The notes beneath the pieces are model-generated. The model saw nothing but the letters and a program-made list of their open reading frames with translations, made no database searches and had not been told where the DNA came from. From an uncultured Lachnospiraceae bacterium (lineage in GTDB: Bacteria > Bacillota > Clostridia > Lachnospirales > Lachnospiraceae), in contig CAKRJT010000004.1 of NCBI GenBank assembly GCA_934351925.1, positions 1 through 64,000 of the forward strand: a stretch of DNA of 64,000 bases, read 5' to 3'. The position numbers and the translations under genes are program-made. This document shows positions 34,092 to 44,481 of the stretch, in pieces; position 1 is the first letter of the stretch, and each line of letters opens with the position of its first letter.

Positions 34092-37000
34092 ATGAAGACA
34101 AAGAAAATGTCAAATATGATGCGAGGCGTATCATCGATTACAGCCTCCGTGCTCGCACTTTCCATGCTCGGAAGCACTATTGCAGAGTCTTACAGAAAAA
34201 ATCTGGACGAACAGCTCGGAACTACCAGCTATGTAACCTCTACAGACGCAAGCACGGCAAGATTTGTGAGCGATTACGGCACCATCGAGGAGATGGCGCA
34301 GGCGGCAAAGAATGTTGCCATCAAGGAAGGTGAAGAGGGAACAGTCATAATGAAGAATGACAACAATGTGTTCCCGTTTGCTACTACAACAAATGTAGCA
34401 CTTTTCGGAATGGCAGCCTATGCGCCGTACCCGTACAACAGCGGAGACCTCCGCGCGGGCAATGAGGACGCGGTAGACCTTGTTCAGGCTTTCAAGGATG
34501 CAGGTCTTACGGTAAACAGCACAATGGAGGATATCTATATGAAGAATATCCTCAATCCACACGATGTTGAGCAGACCAATCGTTGGACAGGCGCGGTCAG
34601 CATTGTGACAGGCTATGACAATATTTATACGACCTCGGTTGGCGACATGCAGGATTTTGTAATCAATGAAATCTCACCTGACAGATTTACGGAGTTAGGT
34701 GCACCTGCTGACTGGAAATCTTCCATAGATAAGGACAACACCACGGCGGTATGTGTTTTTGCACGCCCGGGCGGAGAGTCCAACACCTATGCACAGGGCT
34801 CGGCAGTCAATGCGGCAGGCGAGAGTACGGGAAAAGACCCGCTTGAGTTGTCCGAGGACGAGCTCGCAGTAATCGATGCAGCCAAGGAGACCTGCTCTAA
34901 GGTTGTTGTTTTGTTAAACACAGGAAATACGATGGGAATCGCCGAGATAGCTGATGGTGGTGCACATGAGGTTGACGGTATCGCATACATCGGCTGTATC
35001 AACGATTACCAGTGCACAGGTATTGTGAATGTTCTCACAGGTAAGGTGAATGCAACAGGTGCTCTCACGGACACTTATGTTGTTGACAATAATTCAATCC
35101 CGGCAGTACAGAACTTTGGCGGTGACTATTATGCAGACGCAGATATCGTGGCAGCTAACGCAGAGAACGGATATGACCCACGTTATCCTAAGACCGATAT
35201 ATCAAATGTAAGCAGCGCAAGCTCCTTCGGAGGCGGAGATGCAACCTACAGCGCAGGACAGTACATTGTCGAGGCTGAGGGCATCTATGTGGGATACAAG
35301 TATTTTGAGACAAGATATTTTGATTCCATTGTAAATCCGTCATCGAACGCCGACTCATCAAATGGCGCAACACAGGGAAGCACCTGGAATTACAATGACG
35401 AGGTAATTTATCCGTTCGGTCATACCATTTCATATCTCGACTATGAGCAGAATGTTAAGAGTGTGACGGTTGATAAGACCTCCGAGGGAAATATCACAGC
35501 GGTTATCGAGGTAAAGAACAAGAGCAGCCGGGACGGAAAGTTCCTTGCACAGTTGTATGTGCAGCAGCCATACACGGACTACGACAAGGCTAACAGTGTT
35601 GAGAAGTCGGCAATCATGTTCCTCAACTCAGCCAAGGTAGATGTTCCGGCAGGTCAGACAAAGGAAGTAACCATAACGGTTCCTACCAAGTACCTTGCAA
35701 GCTATGACTACACGAACGCAAAGACATATATTTTAGATGACGGTGACTATTACTTCACGGCGGCAGCAGGCTCACATGAGGCAGTCAACAATGTACTCGG
35801 CGCAATGGGTAAGACGGTTACGGACGGCATGGACGCTCAGGCAGTCGGAACGGCAGTTGTATGGAATGGAAATAAGTCACTCGACACTTCAACCTTTGCA
35901 ATTTCACATGACACGGTTGTTACAAATGTTGCAGATGATGCGGATCTGAACTACTGGACGGGCGAGGACACGGTTACATATCTTTCAAGACAGGATTGGG
36001 ATGCTACATATCCAATCAACTACAATAAGGACGTGACTGTGACGATAGCTGACAGCCCTAAGAAGGACGAGTGGATTTCAGCGCTTCGCGGAATGCAGTA
36101 TACAATACAGACAGACAACCCTGCCGAGGAGGGCAAGGATAACGGCGTAAGGTTCAGCACTGAGGATATTCAGTACGAACAGCTCAGCAGCATAAATGAC
36201 CCATATTGGGATAAGCTTGTATCATCAATCACCATCGACGAGGCAGTCGGTGCGGTTATCCACGGCGGAAGCCAGAGTGATGTCCTCACGAATGTTGACA
36301 ACCCTGTCGTATTACAGAACGAAGGTGTAAATGGTTTTACATCGACATATACTGATGAAGCTACCGGAAAGACATATCGTTTCAATGTAAATTCACAGAC
36401 ACTCTTAGGTTCCTCCTTCAACCCTGAGCTCGCTTATGAGTGGGGTCTTGTCGAGGGTAACTCAGGAATCTGGCTTGAGAGATACGATGTGTGGGGCACA
36501 GGTCTTACGCTCAGAAGAACACCTTACAACGGACGTAACTATGAGTACATCTCAGAGGATCCGATGCTCACCAACAGAATTGGTTACGGCATCATCAAGG
36601 GCTGCAACGAGAAGGGTATCTTAAACGGTGCAAAGCATATCGGCTTCAATGACCAGGAGCACAACCGTAACGGAGTTGCCGCATACATGAACGAGCAGAA
36701 GATGCGTGAGACCGACCTTAGAGGTTTCCAGGGCGCACTCGAGGACGCACAGGCTATGGCAGTGATGGTGGCATTCAACCGTATCGGTGCAACCAACGCA
36801 TCACATCATGTAGGCATGTTAAAGACAATTCTTCGTGATGAGTGGGGCTACACAGGTGTTATTTCAACGGATATGATGAACAATTCATACTACTTCACAC
36901 CTGAGTCGATGATTATGGCAACAGTAACACAGGTAGCTGATTTCGGCGGAAATGATAACCATATCAATCTCGGTGACGGCGGTGTAGATGCTACATGGGC

Positions 37001-37247
37001 TTATATTTCAGAGGCTTCTGTAAAGAATGATGCAACACTTGTAAATCAGGCTCGTGAGAACCTCAAGTATCAGTTATATACATTTGCTAACAGCGCGGTA
37101 ATGAATGTTTCCACAGTGAGAGTTGATACATGGTGGGATAAGGCGCTCAAGGCAGCACGCACGGTGAGCGGTGTGGCTACAGGAGTATGCGTGCTTGCAT
37201 GGCTTGTATTCTCTCTCATGCCTGAAAAGAAGAAAGAGGAGGAATAA
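34092..37247 (+). CDS. Membrane-anchored GH3 enzyme with swapped domain order
   Basis: 1051 residues. An N-terminal membrane segment (ITASVLALSMLGSTIA) precedes the sandwich domain normally found at the C-terminus (about 60-400; VAIKEGEEGTVIMKND). A fibronectin-III-like part follows (about 440-540; RDGKFLAQLYVQQP), then the catalytic barrel (about 720-970; RRTPYNGRNYEYISEDP, GAKHIGFNDQEHNR, nucleophile Asp in GVISTDMMN near 926). A second membrane helix near 1025-1042 and a basic-acidic tail EKKKEEE end the protein. Reversed GH3 order is known from rumen Firmicutes such as Ruminococcus albus and Butyrivibrio. Both ends membrane-embedded implies a loop displayed outside. The next gene starts 4 bp later. 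Confidence 0.9.
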   Translation: MKTKKMSNMMRGVSSITASVLALSMLGSTIAESYRKNLDEQLGTTSYVTSTDASTARFVSDYGTIEEMAQAAKNVAIKEGEEGTVIMKNDNNVFPFATTTNVALFGMAAYAPYPYNSGDLRAGNEDAVDLVQAFKDAGLTVNSTMEDIYMKNILNPHDVEQTNRWTGAVSIVTGYDNIYTTSVGDMQDFVINEISPDRFTELGAPADWKSSIDKDNTTAVCVFARPGGESNTYAQGSAVNAAGESTGKDPLELSEDELAVIDAAKETCSKVVVLLNTGNTMGIAEIADGGAHEVDGIAYIGCINDYQCTGIVNVLTGKVNATGALTDTYVVDNNSIPAVQNFGGDYYADADIVAANAENGYDPRYPKTDISNVSSASSFGGGDATYSAGQYIVEAEGIYVGYKYFETRYFDSIVNPSSNADSSNGATQGSTWNYNDEVIYPFGHTISYLDYEQNVKSVTVDKTSEGNITAVIEVKNKSSRDGKFLAQLYVQQPYTDYDKANSVEKSAIMFLNSAKVDVPAGQTKEVTITVPTKYLASYDYTNAKTYILDDGDYYFTAAAGSHEAVNNVLGAMGKTVTDGMDAQAVGTAVVWNGNKSLDTSTFAISHDTVVTNVADDADLNYWTGEDTVTYLSRQDWDATYPINYNKDVTVTIADSPKKDEWISALRGMQYTIQTDNPAEEGKDNGVRFSTEDIQYEQLSSINDPYWDKLVSSITIDEAVGAVIHGGSQSDVLTNVDNPVVLQNEGVNGFTSTYTDEATGKTYRFNVNSQTLLGSSFNPELAYEWGLVEGNSGIWLERYDVWGTGLTLRRTPYNGRNYEYISEDPMLTNRIGYGIIKGCNEKGILNGAKHIGFNDQEHNRNGVAAYMNEQKMRETDLRGFQGALEDAQAMAVMVAFNRIGATNASHHVGMLKTILRDEWGYTGVISTDMMNNSYYFTPESMIMATVTQVADFGGNDNHINLGDGGVDATWAYISEASVKNDATLVNQARENLKYQLYTFANSAVMNVSTVRVDTWWDKALKAARTVSGVATGVCVLAWLVFSLMPEKKKEEE

Positions 37248-37250
37248 AAG

Positions 37251-37736
37251 ATGAATTTTATGAAAAAACAGACCGCAGGAAGCGGTATCACATTTGTCGC
37301 TTTTGTTCTGTCGATAGTTGCCATTATTGTATATAATGTGAATATAAACAGCGCAGGATACTTTGAAAATGCTACGGTGCCTGAGGCAGTTATGTACAAT
37401 GTATTCGGAATTGTTTTTCTCGCAGTAATTCTTGTAATATCACAGTTTTCACTTAAAGGGGCTGTTGATAAGGTTTTGACAATAGTATCCGATGTCTTGA
37501 GAATAGGCACGCCTGTATTCTTCATAGCAGCGCTTATGAAGCTTATTTCAAGCAGGGTACAGGGCTTCGCATTTATCTACTTCTCCAATGAGGAGGTTCT
37601 CCACGAGGTACAGACCGCAGAGAACATGTCATCGGCACATGGCACAATAGCCAATATCGTGCTGCTCGGTGTGACAGCGGTGGTTGCGATGACAGCAGCA
37701 TTTTTCAGCATGAAGAAAACACAGAAGGCACAGTGA
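37251..37736 (+). CDS. Four-helix membrane protein linked to GH3
   Basis: 161 residues with four predicted membrane helices (ITFVAFVLSIVAIIVYNV; VFGIVFLAVILVISQF; IGTPVFFIAALMKLI; IVLLGVTAVVAMTAAFF). It starts 3 bp after the GH3 stop, behind GAGGAAT, so the two are cotranslated. I do not recognise the family. The tight link suggests that it assists membrane insertion or anchoring of the GH3 protein. Confidence 0.75.
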   Translation: MNFMKKQTAGSGITFVAFVLSIVAIIVYNVNINSAGYFENATVPEAVMYNVFGIVFLAVILVISQFSLKGAVDKVLTIVSDVLRIGTPVFFIAALMKLISSRVQGFAFIYFSNEEVLHEVQTAENMSSAHGTIANIVLLGVTAVVAMTAAFFSMKKTQKAQ

Positions 37737-37743
37737 TGATAAT

Positions 37744-37772
37744 TCCTCCCGGGGCAGGCAGCTTCGGGAGGA
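37744..37772 (+). terminator. Hairpin after the membrane protein gene
   Basis: TCCTCCCG (37744-37751) and CGGGAGGA (37765-37772) form a strong stem, but no T run follows; it may attenuate rather than end transcription. Confidence 0.45.
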
Positions 37773-37842
37773 CTATTCGATTATACACCATATTTATGAG
37801 TAACAATATTTTGCAGCCGCGTAAACGGAGGAATGGATATAG

Positions 37843-40308
37843 ATGAGAAAATCAGATTTTAACGAAAACTGGTATTACAGACATCTTGATGTCAATGAAG
37901 AGGGAAAGAAAATAACATTGCCGCATGATGCGATGTGCCATGAGATGCGCTCAATGGACAGCAGGGGTCGCCACAATATCGGCTGGTTTGAGGGCTGTGA
38001 TTATGTCTATTGGAAAAACTTCGACGCTCCGGCAGAATATGAGGGCAGCAGGCTTGTGCTGGAATTTGAGGGCGTATATCACAACGCAGAGGTGTATGTG
38101 AACGGACAAAAGGCAGCGTTCAGACCATACGGCTACACGAACTTTTATGTTGATATCTCCAAGATGGTAAATTATGGTGAGGAAAATGAAATCTGCGTAA
38201 TCACACACAACTCCGACCAGCCGAACAGCCGGTGGTATACGGGCTCGGGCATCTACAGACCTGTGTGGCTGTATATCGGAAAGGAAAACTTTGTCGATAT
38301 AAACGGAGTAAAAATAAGAACACTTGAGTATGACCAAAAAAGTGATACCGCGTACATCGGAATTAAGGTCAATGCTGTCGGTGTGGAACAGATAGAGATA
38401 TCCATTGAGGACCCGCGCGGCGAGCAGGTATACAGTGGAAAACTGCTTTATAATAGTGAGGAAAATTCACACAGTAATACCGGCAGTGACAGGTCTGCAG
38501 AAGAAAAGGCTTCAGCAGAGAATGGTTCACTTATCAGAACACGCAAGGTAAAGCTGGCAAATCCCGCCCTGTGGAGTGTTGATACTCCGCAGCTATATAC
38601 CTGCATCGTGCGCTGCGGTGAGGATGAGGTGCGCGAGCGCTTCGGTGTGAGGACACTCACCTGGACGACGGACAACGGAATTGCGATAAACGGTGAGCAC
38701 GTTATTTTAAAGGGTGCATGCATACATCACGACAACGGTGTGCTCGGAGCCTGTGCTTTCCCGGAGGCTGAGGAGAGAAAGATAAAAATTCTCAAGGAGA
38801 CAGGCTACAATGCGGTAAGATGTGCACACAATCCGTGTTCAAAGGCACTTTTAGATGTCTGCGACAGGCTGGGTATGCTTGTCATGGACGAGTACACGGA
38901 TATGTGGTACATTCACAAGAACGAGTATGATTACGCCTCGTATATGAAGGACTGGTGGCAGCAGGATTTGAGGGATATGGTTGAGAAGGACTACAATCAC
39001 CCGAGTGTCATCATGTACTCGACCGGCAATGAAGTTGCCGAGACGGGGCAGAGGGAAGGCATCAGGCTGACCGGGCAGATGACAAGATATCTGCACAAGC
39101 TTGATAAGACCAGACCGGTGACCTGCGGAATAAATATATTCTTCAATTTCCTGTATTCGATGGGCTTTGGCGTGTACAGCGATGAGAAGGCTAAGAAAGC
39201 TGCTGAGCAGTCGGACAGTAAGAAGAAAAAGACAGTCGGAAGCGAGTTTTACAACACGCTTGCCGGACTTTTGGGCGATAAGGCCATGAAGCTTGGGGCG
39301 ACATTGCATGGCTGCGATGTAAAGACAAGAGATGCCTACGCCAATATGGATATCGCGGGATATAATTACGGAATATTGCGATATAAGCATGATTTAAAGA
39401 AATATCCTGACAGGCTTATTCTCGGAAGCGAGACCTTCTGCAAGGATGCCTACAGCTTCTATGAGCTGGCAAAGCGCGAGAAGAGGATTGTCGGAGATTT
39501 TGTGTGGGCAGGCATGGACTACATCGGTGAAGCCGGAATAGGCGCGTGGGAGTATGAGGACTACGCACCGGCGGCCGGCAGAGAATGTGGCTGGCTCACG
39601 GCTGGAAGCGGCCGGATAAATATTCTCGGCTTTGCAAACGGCGAAGCTGCATACACGAAGGTTGCACTTGAGAAGGAGCAGGGGCCGTTTATAGCTGTAA
39701 AGCCTGTATATCAGCGCGGCAGGCACTCGCCGTCGGCGTGGAAGATGACCGATGCCATGGAGAGCTGGAGCTGGCGCGGCTGTGAGGGAATGAGCGCGGT
39801 TGTCGAGGTGTATGCGAGGGCGGCCGAGGTTGAACTTTTCTTAAACGGCAGGAGCGTGGGAAGAAAGACCTTAAAGGACTGCTGCAATACAAGCTTCAAG
39901 GTTCCTTATGAGAACGGTGAGCTCACGGCAGTCTCTTACAATGCGCGCGGTGCAAAAATCGGAAGTTGTACGTTGAGGACGGCATCGCAAAACACGGTTC
40001 TCACGATTAAGCCGGAGAAGGCTTTATTAAATAAGAAGGAACTCGGTTATATCAGACTTTCATACACGGACGAAGCCGGAATATTAAAGCCGATGGAGAA
40101 GCATAACATAGCAATCAAGGTGGAAAACGGAACACTTGAGGGCTTCGGAAATGCATGCTCGTACAATGAGAGCGGATATTGGAAGAACACGACAAAAACT
40201 TACTACGGAGAGGCTCTTGCGGTGGTGAGGGCAGGAGACGGCGGCAGCGTGAAGGTTGCTGTCACGGACGAGACGGGAGAGCATTTCATAGAGCTTCCGG
40301 TCAGATAA
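37843..40308 (+). CDS. Glycoside hydrolase family 2
   Basis: 821 residues, without signal peptide. The GH2 order is visible: sugar-binding jelly-roll (GWFEGCDYVYWKNF; YHNAEVYVNG; SRWYTGSGIYRPVW), immunoglobulin-like domain, TIM barrel (GACIHHDNGVLGACAF; acid/base Glu in STGNEVAETG near 396; nucleophile Glu in LILGSETFCKDAY near 529), and C-terminal beta domains. Family activities include beta-galactosidase and beta-glucuronidase; the motifs do not settle which. It overlaps no neighbour and is followed 10 bp later by GH78, implying one operon acting on imported oligosaccharides. Confidence 0.92.
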   Translation: MRKSDFNENWYYRHLDVNEEGKKITLPHDAMCHEMRSMDSRGRHNIGWFEGCDYVYWKNFDAPAEYEGSRLVLEFEGVYHNAEVYVNGQKAAFRPYGYTNFYVDISKMVNYGEENEICVITHNSDQPNSRWYTGSGIYRPVWLYIGKENFVDINGVKIRTLEYDQKSDTAYIGIKVNAVGVEQIEISIEDPRGEQVYSGKLLYNSEENSHSNTGSDRSAEEKASAENGSLIRTRKVKLANPALWSVDTPQLYTCIVRCGEDEVRERFGVRTLTWTTDNGIAINGEHVILKGACIHHDNGVLGACAFPEAEERKIKILKETGYNAVRCAHNPCSKALLDVCDRLGMLVMDEYTDMWYIHKNEYDYASYMKDWWQQDLRDMVEKDYNHPSVIMYSTGNEVAETGQREGIRLTGQMTRYLHKLDKTRPVTCGINIFFNFLYSMGFGVYSDEKAKKAAEQSDSKKKKTVGSEFYNTLAGLLGDKAMKLGATLHGCDVKTRDAYANMDIAGYNYGILRYKHDLKKYPDRLILGSETFCKDAYSFYELAKREKRIVGDFVWAGMDYIGEAGIGAWEYEDYAPAAGRECGWLTAGSGRINILGFANGEAAYTKVALEKEQGPFIAVKPVYQRGRHSPSAWKMTDAMESWSWRGCEGMSAVVEVYARAAEVELFLNGRSVGRKTLKDCCNTSFKVPYENGELTAVSYNARGAKIGSCTLRTASQNTVLTIKPEKALLNKKELGYIRLSYTDEAGILKPMEKHNIAIKVENGTLEGFGNACSYNESGYWKNTTKTYYGEALAVVRAGDGGSVKVAVTDETGEHFIELPVR

Positions 40309-40318
40309 GGAGGAGCAG

Positions 40319-42871
40319 ATGTTAAAGGTCAGAAGATTTACATGCGAGAATATGGCGGCGGGCTGTGTCACGGATAAAGCGGCTCCTTCGTTTTCCTTTT
40401 CGCTGGACAGCGACAGACAGGGGGCAGAGCTTAAAAGAGCAGTTATCCGTGTCGGCGACTGGGAAAGGACGACCACGGAGCAGATTGCGCTCGAGTATGA
40501 CGGCAAGCCGTTAGAGCCATACAGCACTTATAAGGCAGAGCTTACCGTGTGGGATGATGTGGGTGAGAATGCACAGGCAGAGCTTACCTTCGAGACGGGA
40601 AGATTGAGTGAGCCTTGGACTGCCAAGTGGATAACAGACGGTGATTATCATTTTACGGAAAAGAAGGTGTCGCCCGTTCCGATGACATTCCGTAAGCGTT
40701 TTGCCACTGAAAAAAAGGTAAAATCCGCAAGAATATACGCGACGGCGATGGGTATATATGAGCTCTCACTGAATGGATGCAAGGTCGGTGATGAGTTCTT
40801 TGCGCCGGGCTTTACCTCCTACAAATCAAGACTGCAATACCAGACTTATGATGTGACGGACAGCCTTAAAAAGGAGAATGAGCTTGTAGTGACCGTAGGC
40901 GGAGGCTGGGCTGTGGGCTCGTTTGTGTTTACCAGAAAGAACCGAATTACGGCGGACAGACAGGCACTGCTTCTAGAGCTGAGGCTTGAGTATGAGGACG
41001 GCTCGGTACAGCTTATGGGATCGGATACCGACTGGGACGTGACAATGCGCGGCAGCTACAGGGCAGCGGATTTCTACGACGGTGAGAGCTATGATGCGAC
41101 GGTTCGGCTTAGCGATATAGATTTTCATAAGGCGACGTTGGAGAAGCTGCGCGTGCAGCCTGAAATATTTGCGGCGACGGGAGTTCCTGTGCGCGCACAC
41201 GAGAGAATGGTTCCGACGGCGTGCAGTGAGACCAAGGAAGGAATTGTGTACGACTTCGGTCAGAACTTTGCGGGTGTCGTACAGTTGAAGCTCAGAGGAA
41301 AAAGAGGTCAGAAGGTGACGGTGCGCCACGCGGAGATATTAAAGCCGGATGGTACACTGAACACTGCTTTTTTAAGAACTGCCAAGGCGACGGCGGTGTA
41401 TATATGCGAGGGCGGCGAACAGACCTACATGCCGAGGCTCACCTACATGGGCTTTCGTTATATCTGTATAGACGGAATTGCCGCGGAGAATGTGCAGGTG
41501 ACAGCCTACGCGCTCTATTCGGATATCGAGCGTGTCGGAAGCTTCTCCTGCTCGTTGGATAAGCTAAACCGCCTGCAGGAAAATATTCTGTGGAGTGCTA
41601 AGTCTAACCTCATGGATATTCCGACCGACTGTCCTCAACGAGACGAGCGGATGGGCTGGACGGGTGACATTGCGGTGTTTGCACCTACGGCCTGCTATAA
41701 TTTTAACATGAGCAGATTTTTTGACAAATGGCTCGCAGATATGAGGGTTGAGCAGCTAAGAACAGGTGGTATTCCAAATACCGTTCCGGCTCAGGGCTAC
41801 GGCTTCCCGGCTACAATGCCGACAATGGCTATCGAGTTCTGGGGAGATGCCTGTGTCATGGTGCCGTGGGCTGAATATCAGGCAAAGGGCGACAAAAAGG
41901 TGCTTGAGAACTGCTATGCCATGATGAAAAAGTATGTCGATGCGTGCCGTTTCTGGGCGGGACTGTTAAGCTTCGGAAAGCACAGGTATCTGTGGAACAC
42001 ACCTTCCGTGCTGCATTTTGGCGACTGGGTGGCTCCCGATGTGCCGCATATGGCGCAGTGGCAGAAGAGAAGCAAGTGGACAGCCACGGCAAGCCTCAAG
42101 AACACGAGCGGGCTGTTGGCAGATATAGCGGCAATCCTCGGAAAGAATGAGGACGAGAAAACCTATAGACAGGTGAGCGAGCGGGCAGCAAAGGCGTACC
42201 GAGATATTCTCACAGACGGCAATGGAAAGCTTAACGAGGAGTTCCAGACGGCGTATGTGCTTCCGCTCTATTTTGGAATTTTTGGCGGAAAAGAGAAGGA
42301 AAATGCGGTCGACAATCTTGTGAAGCTTGTGCAGAAGAATAACTACTGCATAGGTACAGGTTTTCCGGGAACGCCATACATTCTCTTTGCATTGGCTGAC
42401 AACGGAAGGGCTGATGTGGCATACAAGATGCTCTTTAACGAGAAATGCCCGTCGTGGCTTTACGAGGTAAAGCAGGGGGCAACCACCATATGGGAGCGCT
42501 GGGACGGACTTGACGAGAACGGCGAGTGCCCTATCGGTGATGACGGCACGGACATGATGATTTCCTACAACCACTATGCCAGCGGAGCGGTCGGAGACTT
42601 CATGTACCGCAGGATTGCGGGAATTGAGATGACAGAGCCGGGTTACAGGCATTTTAAGATTAAGCCGGTTATGACCGAACAGTTAAGCTCGGCAAGAGGA
42701 AGTATTGAGACACCTTACGGTGAAATAGTTTCTGACTGGAAGTTTGAGGACGGCACGTTTACTATACATGTCCACGTTCCGGTCGGAACGGAGTGTAGTC
42801 TTGAGCTTCCCGACAAAATCGCGGAGCGTCTGACGAGCGGAAGCTACGACAGAAGTGTACGATTAGATTAG
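40319..42871 (+). CDS. Alpha-L-rhamnosidase, GH78
   Basis: 850 residues, cytoplasmic. N-terminal beta domains (EPWTAKWIT; FRKRFATEKKVKSARIYATA split as ARIYATAMGIYELSLNG) lead into the (alpha/alpha)6 barrel with the family signature DIPTDCPQRDERMGWTGD at about 433-450, which contains the catalytic acid residues, and TTIWERWDG near 720. The enzyme removes terminal rhamnose from pectin fragments or flavonoid glycosides. It starts 10 bp after GH2, with AGGAGG overlapping the GH2 end. Confidence 0.93.
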   Translation: MLKVRRFTCENMAAGCVTDKAAPSFSFSLDSDRQGAELKRAVIRVGDWERTTTEQIALEYDGKPLEPYSTYKAELTVWDDVGENAQAELTFETGRLSEPWTAKWITDGDYHFTEKKVSPVPMTFRKRFATEKKVKSARIYATAMGIYELSLNGCKVGDEFFAPGFTSYKSRLQYQTYDVTDSLKKENELVVTVGGGWAVGSFVFTRKNRITADRQALLLELRLEYEDGSVQLMGSDTDWDVTMRGSYRAADFYDGESYDATVRLSDIDFHKATLEKLRVQPEIFAATGVPVRAHERMVPTACSETKEGIVYDFGQNFAGVVQLKLRGKRGQKVTVRHAEILKPDGTLNTAFLRTAKATAVYICEGGEQTYMPRLTYMGFRYICIDGIAAENVQVTAYALYSDIERVGSFSCSLDKLNRLQENILWSAKSNLMDIPTDCPQRDERMGWTGDIAVFAPTACYNFNMSRFFDKWLADMRVEQLRTGGIPNTVPAQGYGFPATMPTMAIEFWGDACVMVPWAEYQAKGDKKVLENCYAMMKKYVDACRFWAGLLSFGKHRYLWNTPSVLHFGDWVAPDVPHMAQWQKRSKWTATASLKNTSGLLADIAAILGKNEDEKTYRQVSERAAKAYRDILTDGNGKLNEEFQTAYVLPLYFGIFGGKEKENAVDNLVKLVQKNNYCIGTGFPGTPYILFALADNGRADVAYKMLFNEKCPSWLYEVKQGATTIWERWDGLDENGECPIGDDGTDMMISYNHYASGAVGDFMYRRIAGIEMTEPGYRHFKIKPVMTEQLSSARGSIETPYGEIVSDWKFEDGTFTIHVHVPVGTECSLELPDKIAERLTSGSYDRSVRLD

Positions 42872-42889
42872 TTAGAAAAGAGGTTTAGT

Positions 42890-44359
42890 ATGAGCGATAA
42901 CAAAAAATCAATTTGGAGCAATCCGTTCTTACGCACGCGGGTAAAGTCGGACAATGTGAAGGTTCCGGAGATGCTTCTTGGATATTTTATAGGGCCGTTT
43001 GGAGCCCTGCTTTCATCGGGTATCTTTACAAGCATTTTGCAGAATTATTTTACCGATGTCCTGAAGATGAATCTGACCTTTCTCACGACTTTGCAGCTTA
43101 TATCCACAATACTTATCGTGGTGGCAAACCTTGTTGTCGGACAACTCATTGAGCGGACCAAAACGATGGCGGGAAAGGCAAGACCGTGGATACTTCTCTC
43201 GGCATTTACGATGTCTGTGGCGAGTGTCCTCATGTTCATCGTTCCTTTTGAGGGAACGGCTAAGATGGTGTGGATTGCGATAGCCTACAACCTCTTCTAT
43301 GCGGTTGCCTATCCGATATACAATACAGCGAACTCGACGCTCATCCCGCTGTCGACAAGAAACAGCAAGCAGCGCGGTGTGCTCGCGTCCTTCACCAATG
43401 TGGCAGGACTTGGAGTTATGGGAGCAGGTTCCATGGTGTTTCCTATTCTTGTGTCATTTGTGCTCAAGGAAAACCAGCACCTTTGGTTCGTGGCAATGCT
43501 CGCGATAGCCATATTTGCGGCATTAACGATATTTTTACAGTTTATGTTCACCAGGGAGCGTGTGACGGAGGAGCTTACAAACGCTGCAAAGGAGCAGGAG
43601 AACGGCACGGCTCATGCACCGTCGCTTGGCAGACAGCTAAAGGCGGTTGTGAGCGAAAAGACCTGGTGGATAGTGATGCTGTTCTACATAGGATTTCAGT
43701 GGAGCGGTGCAATCAAGAACGGTTCAATGTCCTACTACTGTAAGTGGGTGCTCGACAATTCCTACACGGGCAGTGTGGACGCATGGGGCGCATCGCAGTC
43801 ACTTTTATCCATAATGGGTGCCATTCCTATGGCTGCTGCGGCAGTTGTGGTCATTCCACTGTGCAATAAATACGGAAAGAGAATTATCTGTATGCTCGGC
43901 ATGCTTCTCGGTGCAGTCGGCGGAGTAATAGCAATCATAGGCAACGGAAATATTGTTCCGGTAGCCATCGGTGTTGCCCTCAAGTGTCTCGGCTCTGCGC
44001 CTGCATGTTATATGATACTTGCGCTGCTCGCCGATGTCATAGACCACATAGAGTATAAGAGCCATATCCGTACCGACGGACTTACGATGTCGATTTACAG
44101 CTCCATCATGGTTGCGGGAACGCCGATATGCAACGCAATCTTCAGCGCTCTTTTAAAGGGCAGCGGTTACAACCAGAATGCCAATGTTGCGCTCGGAGTT
44201 CTCGGACAGACACAGGCTGCACAGAACGCAATCTCGGTGAGCTATATCTGGGTTGAGACCATAGCGTATGTGATATGTGCGGTGCTCATTTTCTTCTTCA
44301 CAATCGAGAAAAAGCTTCCGCAGGAGCAGAAGGAAATAGAGAGCAGAAAAAATGCCTAA
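42890..44359 (+). CDS. GPH-family sugar:cation symporter
   Basis: 489 residues, about 12 membrane helices, of the glycoside-pentoside-hexuronide:cation symporter family (MelB/XynB-like). Visible parts: GYFIGPFGALLSSGIF at the first helix, RTKTMAGKARPWILLS in the conserved cytoplasmic loop, and ALLADVIDHIEYKSHIRTDG, a family hallmark (split: ALLADVIDHIEYK). It starts 18 bp after the GH78 gene and should import the oligosaccharide on which the cytoplasmic enzymes act, driven by Na+ or H+. Confidence 0.92.
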   Translation: MSDNKKSIWSNPFLRTRVKSDNVKVPEMLLGYFIGPFGALLSSGIFTSILQNYFTDVLKMNLTFLTTLQLISTILIVVANLVVGQLIERTKTMAGKARPWILLSAFTMSVASVLMFIVPFEGTAKMVWIAIAYNLFYAVAYPIYNTANSTLIPLSTRNSKQRGVLASFTNVAGLGVMGAGSMVFPILVSFVLKENQHLWFVAMLAIAIFAALTIFLQFMFTRERVTEELTNAAKEQENGTAHAPSLGRQLKAVVSEKTWWIVMLFYIGFQWSGAIKNGSMSYYCKWVLDNSYTGSVDAWGASQSLLSIMGAIPMAAAAVVVIPLCNKYGKRIICMLGMLLGAVGGVIAIIGNGNIVPVAIGVALKCLGSAPACYMILALLADVIDHIEYKSHIRTDGLTMSIYSSIMVAGTPICNAIFSALLKGSGYNQNANVALGVLGQTQAAQNAISVSYIWVETIAYVICAVLIFFFTIEKKLPQEQKEIESRKNA

Positions 44360-44481
44360 GGGCTTTTAACATAAGAATTATTTTGATATAATCAGGGTAT
44401 TGTTGCTGTATGAAAATATGGCTTTGGTACCCTGATTTTTATATAATAGGAAAAATGCTTGCAGTATGCAGGAGTATAAAT

